Positions 21,539 through 31,400 of a stretch of 64,000 bases of DNA are shown here, piece after piece. The DNA is from Apium graveolens. Lineage: Eukaryota > Streptophyta > Magnoliopsida > Apiales > Apiaceae. Each line of letters begins with the position of its first letter. Position 1 is the first letter of the stretch. The notes below the pieces were generated by a model. The model saw only the letters and a program-made list of their open reading frames with translations, was not told the DNA's origin and did no database searches. Both the position numbers and the translations under genes were made by a program. Location of the stretch: positions 81,666,911 to 81,730,910 of the forward strand of contig NC_133653.1 in NCBI RefSeq assembly GCF_009905375.1, read 5' to 3'.

Positions 21539-24500
21539 ATGCCCGGGTTGGACGAATCCATAGCGATGCACAGCTTGGATGTCAACCCCGAGAGGAAACC
21601 AATCAAGCAAAAGAGAAGAAATTTTACCCCAGAAAGGCAGAAAGCAGTTGATGAAGAAATTGAGAAACTACTCAAAACCGGAATAATATGCGAAGTCAAG
21701 TACCCGAAATGGTTGGCAAATGTAGTGATGGTGAAAAAAGCAAACGGAAAATGGAGAATGTGTATCGATTACATAGACTTGAACAGTGCATGTCCGAAAG
21801 ACCCCTACCCCTTGCCAAATATTGATCAATTGATCGACGCAACTTCTGGGCACGTAATGCTAAGTTTCATGGACGTCTACTCGGGGTACAACCAGATCAA
21901 GATGAATCTCAAGGATATCCTAAAGACAGCCTTCATCACCCACAGGGCGGTCTACGCCTATGTGATGTTGCCTTTCGGATTGACTAATGCGGGAACAACA
22001 TATCAAAGAGCAATGAATAAAATATTCAAAGACCAGATTGGAAGGAACCTGGAATCATATTTCGACGACATGATTGCAAAGTCTACAAGCATACCCGGGC
22101 ACATAGGAGACCTGATAGAATGCTTTGACAACTTAAGAAAACACTCACTCAGGCTCAATCCAGAAAAATGTACATTCGGAGTAGGGGCAGGAAAATTTCT
22201 TGGATTCATGATAAGCAACCGGGGAATTGAAGCCAACCCAGAAAAGATAAAGGCAATCCAAGAGATGAAGCCTCCCAGAACACAAAAAGACGTGCAGAAG
22301 CTAGCAGGATCATTGGCTGCACTCAGAAGATTCATCTCAAAGTTAGCCGAGAGATGCCTACCCTTCTTTGACCTGTTAAAAGGAGCAACCAATAAGAGAG
22401 AAGTTAATTGTAGCCCAGAATGCCAAAGCGCATTTGAAGAAATCAAAAGGTACCTTTCTCAACCCCCCGTGCTCACCAAATCCCAGCCCGGGGAGCCCCT
22501 ATTCCTTTACCTATCAGCAGGGGCCCTGACAGTTGGAGCAGCCTTGATCAGGGAAGAGAACGGCAAACAACAACCGGTTTATTATGTGAGCCAAGTGCTA
22601 AAAGATGCGGAGACCCGATACCCGAGGCTAGAAAAGTTTGCTTTTTCCTTGGTCACGGCATCCAGAAAGCTCAGACACTACTTCCAGGGAAGGGAGATAC
22701 GGGTTGTAACTAACCAACCCTTAAGGAAGATAATACACAAGCCAGATATCTCAGGAAGATTGGTGAATTGGGAAGTTGAGCTTAGTCAGTTCAACTTGAG
22801 TTTCATTCCAAGAACAGCAATCAAAGCCCAGGCTCTAGCTGATTTCATCATAGAATGTAATTTCCCCGAAGAAGAGCATATGCCCATGAGCATTGACCCT
22901 GGAAGAAACATTGATCAAGACATAGGAGCCTGGGCTCTCAAAGTTGATGGTTCTTCAACCAATGAAAGATCGGGGGCCGGGCTCATCCTAAAGAGCCCAG
23001 AAGGATTCACAATCCAAACAGCAATCTCCTTTGGCTTCTCAGCAACAAACAACCAGGCAGAGTACGAGGCCTTGATTTCAGGGTTGAAGCTAGCAAGAAC
23101 ACTCAGGATCCAGGATCTCAAAATCTACAGCGACTCCCAGATCGTGGTAAAGCAAACAAATGGCGAGGACATAGCCAAGGATCCAGTTCTAGCCAAGTAC
23201 CAGGCTTTGGTCCAAAGCTACCTCGCCTCCATACCAAAAACCCAAGTCATCCAAATCTGCAGAGAGGAGAATTCAGAAGCTGATGCACTATCTAAACTTG
23301 TTCAAAATTTATCAGACCTGGATTGCTCCGTCTACTTCGAAGAATTGCAGAAACCGAGCATAGAGTCTGAAGAGGTCATGGAAATAGAAAACAGTCCGAA
23401 TTGGATGACACCATTTATTAACTACCTGGAGAAGGGAGAGCTCCTGGAGGATAAAGGGAAGGCTCAAAGGTTAAAAGCAAAAGCTTCAAAATTCTTTATC
23501 GAAGAGGGTATACTCTATCGCCGAACATTCTCCTCCCCAATCCTAAAGTGCTTAGGCCCAGGAGAGGCACAGTTGTGTCTTATGGAAGTTCATGAAGGAA
23601 TATGCGGGGATCATATGTCCGCAAAGGCCCTAGCTCACAAAATCATAAGACAAAGATACTACTGGCCAAGTATTCACCAGGATGCAATAGAATTTGTGAA
23701 AAAGTGCAAGGAATGTCAGTTATTCAGCAATGTCACCCGGATGAGCCCAGTCCTACCCTCCTCAGTCTTATCACCAATCTCATTTGCTGTATGGGGCATT
23801 GATATCATGGGACCCTTCCCTAGGGCCGGAGGAGACCTCAGGTACTTACTAGTCTCAATTAATTATATGACAAAATGGGTAGAAGCAAAGGCAATGAGAA
23901 CAATAAACCAGCAAGATTACATCAAGTTCATGGATAACATTCTGATGAGGTTCGGGATCCCGAAAGTACTGGTCTCAGACAATGGACCACAGTTTGTTGG
24001 TTCAGAATTCGAATCCTACCTTCAAGAACGGGTTATCCGGCACAAGAAGTCATCTGTAGCCTACCCTCAAGGGAATGGCCAAGTCGAAGTAACCAATCGA
24101 ATACTTCTCCGGGGGATCGAGAAAAGGCTCAGGGAAAGCAAAACCAATTGGCCAGAAGAATTGCCTAATGTACTCTGGGCATATAGGACAAGCCCCCGAA
24201 CAAGCACAGGAGAAACCCCCTTCAAATTGGCTTATGGAACTGAAGTCATGCTACCAATTGAAGTAGGATCCCCCTCCCATCGAGCAATCAACTTTGATGA
24301 GATAGCAAATGAGGAGGGGCTCAGAACGAATATTGAGCTAATTGATGAAGTTCGAGACCAGGCAGTGGCAAGAATGGAAAAGTATAAAGAGAAAACAAAA
24401 GAGCACTTCAGCAAGAAATCCCGGGTCAAAAACTTTCAAGTTGGAGACCTGGTCCTTCGAGACACGGAAGCCAACACTGGAAAGCTAATGCCAAACTGGG

Positions 24501-24619
24501 AAGGACCATACAAATTCAAGGAAGTTCTAAGGCCAGGAACATACAAGCTCATGAACATGGATGAGTCTGAAGTACCAAATACATGGCATGGACTCAGGCT
24601 CAGAAAATTTTATCAGTAG
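21539..24619 (+). CDS. pol: Tat pol: reverse transcriptase, two RNase H domains, integrase
   Basis: A single 1026-codon open frame (its first ATG is internal to the polyprotein, not a real start). RT spans about residues 55-270 with CIDYIDLN at ~71 and the catalytic YFDD at ~174. A classical RNase H-like region (~320-440) is degenerate at its first acidic motif. A second, plant/archaeal-type RNase H (~464-600) keeps all four acidic positions: VDGSS, EYEAL, YSDSQ, EADAL. Integrase has an HHCC finger (HEGICGDH ... CKECQLF, ~684-725) and DDE residues in GIDIMGPF (~754), VSDNGPQF (~812) and GNGQVEVTN (~848). No chromodomain follows. The enzymes copy element RNA and insert the cDNA. The frame looks intact, but the frameshifted Gag upstream prevents autonomy. 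Confidence 0.93.
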   Translation: MPGLDESIAMHSLDVNPERKPIKQKRRNFTPERQKAVDEEIEKLLKTGIICEVKYPKWLANVVMVKKANGKWRMCIDYIDLNSACPKDPYPLPNIDQLIDATSGHVMLSFMDVYSGYNQIKMNLKDILKTAFITHRAVYAYVMLPFGLTNAGTTYQRAMNKIFKDQIGRNLESYFDDMIAKSTSIPGHIGDLIECFDNLRKHSLRLNPEKCTFGVGAGKFLGFMISNRGIEANPEKIKAIQEMKPPRTQKDVQKLAGSLAALRRFISKLAERCLPFFDLLKGATNKREVNCSPECQSAFEEIKRYLSQPPVLTKSQPGEPLFLYLSAGALTVGAALIREENGKQQPVYYVSQVLKDAETRYPRLEKFAFSLVTASRKLRHYFQGREIRVVTNQPLRKIIHKPDISGRLVNWEVELSQFNLSFIPRTAIKAQALADFIIECNFPEEEHMPMSIDPGRNIDQDIGAWALKVDGSSTNERSGAGLILKSPEGFTIQTAISFGFSATNNQAEYEALISGLKLARTLRIQDLKIYSDSQIVVKQTNGEDIAKDPVLAKYQALVQSYLASIPKTQVIQICREENSEADALSKLVQNLSDLDCSVYFEELQKPSIESEEVMEIENSPNWMTPFINYLEKGELLEDKGKAQRLKAKASKFFIEEGILYRRTFSSPILKCLGPGEAQLCLMEVHEGICGDHMSAKALAHKIIRQRYYWPSIHQDAIEFVKKCKECQLFSNVTRMSPVLPSSVLSPISFAVWGIDIMGPFPRAGGDLRYLLVSINYMTKWVEAKAMRTINQQDYIKFMDNILMRFGIPKVLVSDNGPQFVGSEFESYLQERVIRHKKSSVAYPQGNGQVEVTNRILLRGIEKRLRESKTNWPEELPNVLWAYRTSPRTSTGETPFKLAYGTEVMLPIEVGSPSHRAINFDEIANEEGLRTNIELIDEVRDQAVARMEKYKEKTKEHFSKKSRVKNFQVGDLVLRDTEANTGKLMPNWEGPYKFKEVLRPGTYKLMNMDESEVPNTWHGLRLRKFYQ

Positions 24620-24779
24620 AAGAAGCAACCAAAAGCAACCAAAACTTGTAGCCTATGGCAAGCAACCAATCTATGATACCATATTTTGTATGAAGAAAAC
24701 TTTCAATCCAATGAAAAGAATTTTCCTTTCTTATAAAGTTATTACTCTTAAATTACTAGTAAACAAAGCAACAAACAAT

Positions 24780-25450
24780 CCGGATACAGTCTAATATCCG
24801 GATTCAAAGCATAAAACAAAAGCAGCCACTATTTGCTTAGAAAATTTCTAAGTAAGTAGAGTAATCATCAATCCGGATACGGTATCATACCCGGATTGAG
24901 ATCAAATTCAAAAGCAAATATCAACTCGGACAAGCATTCGAATCCGGGCTAAAACAACCATTATGTACTTATATTTTCTAAGTACATAAAGCAAACAAGC
25001 AAACATTAACCCGGGTGGGTTTTATACCCGGATTGAGAGCAAATTTGAAAGCAAAAGCAACCCGGATAAGCATTCGAATCCGGGTTAGAAACAACCATTA
25101 TGCACTTATATTTTCTAAGTATATAAAGCAAACAAGCAAACATCAACCCGGGTGGGTTTTATACCCGGATTGAGAGCAAATTTGAAAGCAAAAGCAACCC
25201 GGATAAGCATTCGAATCCGGGTTAGAAACAACCATTATGCACTTATATTTTCCAAGTACATAAAGCAAACAAGCGAAAATCAACCCGGGTGAGTTTTATA
25301 CCTGGATTGAGATCAAATTTGAAATCAAAAGCAACCCGGATAAGCATTCGAATCCGGTTAAAAACAACCATTATGTACTTAAGCATAAAAGCAAATATCA
25401 ACCCGGATATGCTCCATACCCGGAACAACCCTGATATAAACCCAATCCGG
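24780..25450. repeat. 137-bp tandem repeats in the Tat 3' region
   Basis: Unit: CAACCCGGGTGGGTTTTATA, CCCGGATTGAGAGCAAATTT, AAGCATTCGAATCCGGGTTA, ACAACCATTATGCACTTATA and an AAGCAAACAAGC linker. The CCCGGG-type landmark falls at 24873, 25010, 25147 and 25284, exactly 137 bp apart, with partial copies on each side. Confidence 0.9.
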
Positions 25451-25739
25451 GTTAGGGGCCATAGCCACAGCCCAGATCAGGATTATTTGCACAATAGAGC
25501 CAGGATCCGGATTGCTTATAAAAATAAAAAGTACAGATGGAAGACAAGCAAATATTTTCTACAATGGAAGGAAAGTACAATGCAACGGAAGTAAAATTTA
25601 AAGCAGGATCCGGATTGCCATCAATCCGGGACAAATCTAAAAATTACAAATAGTTCAAATCAAAGTACGAGAATTGGAAATCCTAGAAAAAGAAATTACA
25701 AGGGCTGGGCCCGAGAAGCTTAGCAAAGCTGGTCCGGAT

Positions 25740-28162
25740 CTAGAGGAAACTGGGGCTGGGGCCGTCATAAGGCTTCGGTTCCCCCTGACCCTGCTCCACT
25801 GCAGCCTTGGCAGCAAGGAACTCCTGGATGAAGCTCTCCCAGGACGCCAAGGGGTCGGTCTTAATGTGGCGCTCGGTGACGACCCAGGATCTGCGGACTT
25901 CAGGAACCCCGGCCTGAGCAACCTCGAAGTCATAAACATCGCTGGCCTTCAACTCAGCAATTATAGCCTCCTTGTTCAAGTTCTCCTTTGCAGCGAGTTC
26001 GGCCTTGAGCCTCTCTACCTCCTGGGCAAGTCCCTCAGCCCGGTCCTCTGCAGCCTTGAGCTTCTCATTCAGCCCGGACTCCACCACCCGGAATCCCTCC
26101 CGGGCCTCCTCCAACTCTCCCTGCAAGGTATCAGCCCTTATCTTCTCGGTATTGGTCCGGTTGTTGGCCTTCCGGACCTCCGTGTAGGCAACATCTGAGC
26201 AGATAGATATGGCACTCCCGAGCTGAAAAAGAAAAAAAAAGACAGAAATCGACTAAGTACAAAAAACGGGGGACGCAACCCGGAACCTAAGGCATGGAAA
26301 TTTTGGATACCTGTCCCCATTGCTCGGTTACCCTTTTCAAGGCAGCAGCCATACCGTATCCCTCCACCTCCTCATAGTCGTCTTGGGAAGGAATACCAGA
26401 CATGAACCCGGCTAGGTCGACCAGGCTCTTCGTCCCTATCCTGATGAGACCCCCGTCCGGGCCCTTCCCTTCCGAATCACAAACGACCCGGTCCGAAACA
26501 ACAGCTTTCCCGCGGGGAGGCTTTCCCGGGGCGGACTTCCTCTTCTTTGAAGGAGGATCATCTTCTGAAATTTATTGGATGTCCGGATCCTCGGCCAAGG
26601 GTGCATTGACCGGATCAGCCACATTCCGGGGGGCAGAAGACTCGGCCCCGCCCTCTGCATCCGCAGACCCGGATCCAAACCCAGGGGCCCTTTTAGTTGT
26701 CTTATACGCCAGTCCAAGGGAATTAAAAGCTGCTGCGTAAGCTGAACTAGACATTATTGCTCTGGATGAAGGGTTGTAATGAGGCAAACCTGAAAAATGG
26801 GAAAAGAGAAATATCAGCTCAGGATAAATATACCGGACAAAGCAACCAAAACCGGGAAGAAAATACTACAGTATGCCCGGATCAGGGGAAAAACAAAGCT
26901 AAATACATAATAATCCGGATCATGGGAATATATTTGATGCAAACAAGCTACAAGTAAAAAAGCAAAATGGGCGTTGATCCGAATCATCAGGAAAGACAAA
27001 AAGACCCAGATCAAAGACCAAACAGAGATTCCCCATAAATAATTACAAGTTAAAAGAAAAAAGAACGGTAATCCGGATCGCCAAGCAGGGATGACGACCC
27101 GGATCACAAGCAGAACAGGTTAAAGAAAAACTTACAGCCGAGTTGGAATAGAAGTTTATGGTTCATAAAGGTATCCCGGGTCGGCTGGAACCCGAGACTA
27201 CCGCAAAATTTCCTAATCTGATCTACAGCCTCCCCCTCTAAGATCTCCGGATTAAACTTCTTCTTAACTTCCCCGGTGGTAAAATAAGGGAGAAACTCCA
27301 GATCAAATCCCTTCAACATCAATATCTCCCTGTTCCAGTGTTTCAACGAGGTCTGGTACATAACCGTTTTGGACCTACCCGGACCAAAGCCGCACTCTGC
27401 TGCCCGGAACCTGAGCTCATAAAACGATTTCTGGCTTGATCTAGAGAGATAAAAAATATGGTGGAACAACTTGAAGGTGGACAGGAGCCCGGCCTTGTTA
27501 CAGCAAGCTATGAACCAGGTCCTAGACTTAATTCCGTTTGAAGTTATCTGTATTGGGGATATCCAGTAGACATACTTGCATAGGTGCTTAATAAAAATGT
27601 GGCAACGAGGGCTCCACCCAGACCTTAGGTGCTCCAGCCAGATCGGAACAAAACCATCCGCACGGCGATGAAAAATTCTCTCATGGGGCTCGGGCCACCT
27701 CCAAGCGATATCAGGAGTTAATTGAAAGGCAGCCCAGATTGCTTTGTCCATATCACCCGAGTCAGCTTCCGCATAGAAATCCTTCAGCTGGTAATGATCC
27801 CGGCTGATCCCAAACGAAGCAAAAGCTGCTTCCAGAGCACCTAGGTCATAAACACCCAGGTGGCCATCCTCGTGCCGCTCATATCTGACCCGGGTATAAT
27901 AAATGCTATCTTCAAACCCGGGTGGCTTTCTCACGAAATGATACTTAATATCAGACCAGCGGCCATCTGGCGTAAAGATAACCGAGTTATCTGGAAGCCT
28001 CTTGAACCGGAAGCTCGTAATTATTCCCACAGACCCGGACCCCTTCCTCACCATCTCGCCCCGGATCCGTTCTCTACCAGATGAATCCAGATCACTCTCC
28101 TCGTCAGAAAAGTTGGGGTAGCAGTTATAGACTTTCCTAGCTCGCTCCTTGGTCCGGACCAT
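25740..28162 (-). CDS. Antisense spliced gene of the Tat element (three coding exons, one stop)
   Basis: Exon 1 (28162-27136, 342 codons) begins MVRTKERARK and contains RWSDIKYHFVRKPPG and WRWPEPHERI; it ends in a perfect donor GTAAGT, phase 1. Exon 2 (26789-26311) starts after TTTTTCAG and ends before GTATCC, phase 0; it has a basic nuclear-localisation-like KKRK (about 26550) and one in-frame TAA at 26572-26574. Exon 3 (26222-25740) follows TTTTTCAG and has a coiled coil (LQGELEEAREGF through LAQEVERLKAELA) and the C-terminus DGPSPSFL. The frame is coherent across both introns, about 662 codons in all. Exon 1 loosely recalls the 'putative gypsy-type transposase' domain of plant proteins. 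Antisense genes are known in some Tat elements (Grande gene23). Molecular function is unknown; the stop makes this copy probably non-functional. Confidence 0.75.
26223..26310 (-). other. Intron 2 of the antisense gene
   Basis: 88 bp, CAG|GTATCC donor and T-rich TTTTCTTTTTCAG acceptor on the minus strand. Removing it joins WGQ to LGS in frame. Confidence 0.75.
26790..27135 (-). other. Intron 1 of the antisense gene
   Basis: 346 bp, donor GTAAGTTTTT, acceptor CCATTTTTCAG. Removal restores a Cys codon split T|GT and continues into LPHYNPSSR. Confidence 0.75.
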
Positions 28163-29048
28163 ATACCTATTAAAATGAAGGTCAGTTAGCCTGGGCCCTA
28201 CAGATTTTATTCGTTTTACTAAGCGGTCCGGATCAGGTACATTATGTTAGTTTTGCCACAACCTAATGATCCGGACCACCAATGCAAGTCCAACCCGGAA
28301 AAATATCAACGATCCGGATCATGTTAACTACAATCCAAAAACCAAATAACCATGGACCCGGATCTTGATGGCAAATACCCAGATCGGATCCATAGCAACC
28401 AAAAACTTAAAAAAAACACCCATATATCCGGATCCTCATGGCAAACACCCAGACCCGGATCCATATCAACCAAAAACAAATTACAAATCTTAAGGCATAC
28501 AATTCTACCCAAATAGACTAAACCGGATCCAGGTCTGATACCCCCTACCCGGATCCGTAGCAAAAACCCTAACCCACAAATAGTTAACCCAAGAATCAAA
28601 CAGCAAAATCCACCCTTTTTACATATACACACATTTATCCAAGCAAAGAACATCAAGAACACATGTTGCAAAACCCAGAAAAGTCCAACCAAAAATAAAC
28701 AAAATCGGACAAAGAAAAAACAAGAAATCGCAGATCTAAACAGAGGTAAACAAGAAATGAGCAAATACACTACATAAATGACCCAAAAACCAAACAAATC
28801 AGCCGTTAAACCCGAAGCATGCAAGACCCAAATATGAAGATGCAAAAATTCGAAGAAAGGGAAATCGAGGAGCAAAAAGAAGAAAGGAAAGAGGAATGAA
28901 ACTTGCAAGTTATAGGCGAACGGAGCAACGGCGGAACAGCGGTGGAAAAAGTAAGAACTTCCGATGAAAACCGAGAAGACAAAGAGACAGCTTTTTTATT
29001 TTATCTTGGTGATGAATAAAAAAGAAAGAAGAAAGAAAGAGGTTGCGG
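28163..29048 (-). other. Leader of the antisense gene
   Basis: On the minus strand this is CT-rich (TTTCTTTCTTCTTTC near 29040), then a long T-rich stretch, ending TTTTAATAG|GTATATGG just before the start codon, which could be a leader-intron acceptor. It is dense in CCGGATC words. A 194-codon hydrophobic frame here (28908-28324) is judged to be composition, not a gene. Confidence 0.4.
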
Positions 29049-29103
29049 TTTTAATAGGAGTGGGGAGGATAACCACCCCTGCCACGTGGCAGGCCCTTAT
29101 TGG
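29049..29103 (-). promoter_or_regulatory. Candidate promoter of the antisense gene (G-box, CCAAT, TATA-like)
   Basis: Reading on the minus strand: CCAAT at 29103-29099, a palindromic GCCACGTGGC with the G-box CACGTG at 29088-29083, then TATTAAAA at 29056-29049, in the order and spacing of a plant core promoter, followed by a CT-rich leader. This lies upstream of the antisense start codon and points away from the 3' LTR. Confidence 0.5.
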
Positions 29104-29115
29104 ACCCAGAATCAG

Positions 29116-29151
29116 TTACAAAATATATATATATATATATATGTGTGTGTG
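29116..29151. repeat. (TA)n(TG)n microsatellite
   Basis: About ten AT units followed by four to five GT units in the Tat 3' region. Confidence 0.85.
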
Positions 29152-29299
29152 CATTAAACCCCGTCATCATTAGGGGCCTATTTTCAAGGAACGTAACTAC
29201 CAAATTTTCAAATTATTGGGGGGAATTGAGCAGAAACGTTACAAATTCCAAAAAAATTCGCAGGACATAAAGCTTCCTACCCGGATCATGTAAGCCTAC

Positions 29300-29885
29300 A
29301 CAGGAACAGATCAATCCGGATTGTTAACCATTACACCAGATCCGGATTAGGGGACAACCAGGAGCAGAAAATTTTCCTAAAGTAACCAAGTTTTATACCT
29401 TAATCCGGATTGGCATCAACTACACCAGATCTGGATGGGGGGGCAACCAGGGGCAGAAAATTTTCTGAAGCAACCATTCTACCTTAATCCGGATTGCTAA
29501 CCAATATACAAGATCTGGATTAGGGGGCAACCAGGAGCAGAAAATTTTCTGAAGCAACCATTCTACCTTAATCCGGATTGGTAACCATCATACCAAATCC
29601 GGATTGGGGGGCAACCAGGGGCAGAAAATTTTCTTTAGCAACTATTCTACCTTAATCCGGACTGGCAACTACCACCCCAGATCCGAATTGGGGGCCAACC
29701 AGGGGCAGAAATTTTTCTTAAGTAACTATTCTACCTTAATCCGGACTGGCAACTACCACACCATATCCGGATTGGGGGGCAACCAGGGGCATAAATTTTT
29801 CTGAAGCAACCATTCTATCTTAATCCGGATTGGTAACCATTACACTAGACCCGGATTAGGGGGCAACCTGGAGTAGAAATTTTTC
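29300..29885. repeat. 84-bp tandem repeats in the Tat 3' region
   Basis: AATCCGG landmarks at 29402, 29486, 29570, 29654, 29738 and 29822 are exactly 84 bp apart, with a preceding divergent copy near 29313. The unit contains GGGGGGCAACCAGGGGCAG, AAAATTTTCTGAAGCAACCA and TTCTACCTTAATCCGGATTG. Confidence 0.93.
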
Positions 29886-29938
29886 TCCTAAGGCAAATAT
29901 GTAATCCTATTCTACTCCCTCATCCAGAAAATCCGCAT

Positions 29939-29956
29939 AAGGGAGTGGGGGGCAAA
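29939..29956 (+). other. Polypurine tract of the Tat element
   Basis: AAGGGAGTGGGGGGCAAA immediately precedes the 3' LTR, the expected plus-strand primer site. The 84-bp repeat unit also contains polypurine-like GGGGGGCAACC. Confidence 0.8.
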
Positions 29957-30675
29957 TGATAGGGTACAAGAGACCCAGATAGGCGTCAACCTGGACTAAA
30001 GGAATACAGGCTCAACTAACCAGCTAAGACCCCCCCCAGGCCAATCAAGTATTGAAGCCCAGGCCCGGGTCTATCCTATTACCCGGATCCGGGTCCACCT
30101 GCATACCCTGATCCGGATCAGGACTAAGACCACCGTGAGGGGGGTCCCAGCAAACACATGCACATCCCACAACCCGCCACGGAAGGGTACGTGGGAACGT
30201 GACTATGACAGCTATCAACAACCAACACACCAGACAAGCGCGGCGCGTGTCAGAAGGCCGTTAGGATACTCTGGAGGCGATTCTCCCCTGGACACGTATA
30301 AGCAATCCACCCAAGCTAGGCGTCCTCCACTCTCAAGATCCAACGGCCCAGATATAGAGGTAACTACCCGTAAACCCTACCTTGGGGCTATATATACCCC
30401 CAAGGCTGAAGGGTTTAGGGGTTGGAAAATATTTACACCCTTGCGTACTCACATTCTCTCATATATTCATACACACACAGCAGCCTTTCCATTACATACA
30501 TACATCTTCATCTTCTCCAAAGCCCTGTTCTTATTCTTAGACCGGAGGCACCGTGGGAGCCAAACCCCCTTTCCGGTGTTGTTTTGCAGGTGCCCAACCA
30601 GCAGCCACACCTCATCCACACCCAGAAGGTCCATGAACGGCGTCGGACGGAGCCGCCCGCTTACCGGAGTTATCA
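29957..30675 (+). repeat. Tat element 3' LTR
   Basis: 719 bp, TGATAGGG ... GTTATCA, matching the 5' LTR at all but about 27 positions. Followed by the TATAC duplication at 30676-30680. Confidence 0.95.
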
Positions 30676-30680
30676 TATAC
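30676..30680. repeat. Target-site duplication TATAC, right of Tat element
   Basis: Second copy of the five bases at 17538-17542. The sequence then continues the solo LTR, as shown by the uninterrupted second copy at 36700-36880. Confidence 0.9.
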
Positions 30681-31260
30681 ATATACATATATTTATATAT
30701 ATTCGCTTATGTCCCGATAATTACCGGATACGCAGCCGTATTTCCGTAATTTGATTTCCCGGAAATCGGGCAGCACTTCCTTTATTTATCGGACTATCCT
30801 GTCGAACCAATTCGACGTCAATCAATGAAGTCAATCACAACCAAACCAATTTCTTAGCCCAACCTCCAAAACGATTCCTAAAACAATTAACTCCTTTTCC
30901 TTTCGAATAATAATATGTGAACTAAATTATTTATTTTTAAATATTAGGACTCAGATAATAATCATCACAGTCCATTGTTAGCTCGCAAATGCTCATTACC
31001 GACGGAGGCAACATTCTTCTATGCCCAATTAAGTCGGGTTTCCATTCGAATTTTACCGATAAAATTTCCGAGCAATCGAAAATAATTACAAAGAAAATTC
31101 GAATAGTCAGGAATATTTCTTCGAATTTCATTTACAAAATCTCGATATTCAAACAACCCAAAATGAGAGTTCGAATTAACCACTGCAGCACAACCACATT
31201 CCAATTTAACACTACCGTATCCATAATCGGAATCATGCCGGAAATGGAACATCACAGGCC

Positions 31261-31400
31261 ACGGAGATCAAAGCAGCAGCAAACACACACTACCCACGCA
31301 CACAACTCACACACCCACAACACACACACACACACTTTTACACATACACGCTTTTACACACATACACAAATCCGACACCACAGATATACGCACCCACACA
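31261..31400. repeat. CA-rich low-complexity stretch in the solo LTR
   Basis: Interrupted (CA)n with ACACACTTTTACACA words; a corresponding stretch is present in the second LTR fragment at 47937-48030. Confidence 0.8.

Larger units (their letters stand above)
17543..30675 (+). mobile_element. Complete Ty3/gypsy element, Tat lineage
   Basis: 13,133 bp with 719-bp LTRs beginning TGATA and ending TATCA, flanked by TATAC duplications. Plus-strand gag, protease, RT, RNase H, a second (plant/archaeal-type) RNase H and integrase are followed by about 5.3 kb of 3' sequence with two tandem arrays and a minus-strand spliced gene. The dual RNase H is diagnostic of the Tat lineage. The LTRs differ at about 27 of 719 positions by eye (near 4%, mostly transitions), so the insertion is not recent. 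Gag and the gag-pol junction carry frameshifts; the main pol frame is open. Confidence 0.95.

Noticed and set aside
25674..26198. 174-codon plus-strand frame
   Set aside because: Complementary shadow of exon 3 of the antisense gene; the minus frame has coiled-coil periodicity and coherent splice phases.
28324..28908. 194-codon very hydrophobic minus-strand frame resembling a membrane protein
   Set aside because: It lies in a T-rich (minus strand) untranslated stretch upstream of the antisense gene; the hydrophobicity follows from poly-T codons and no conserved motif is present.
29300..29885. Regularly spaced repeats that might suggest a CRISPR-like array
   Set aside because: Units are contiguous 84-bp tandem repeats without unique spacers, in a plant retroelement.
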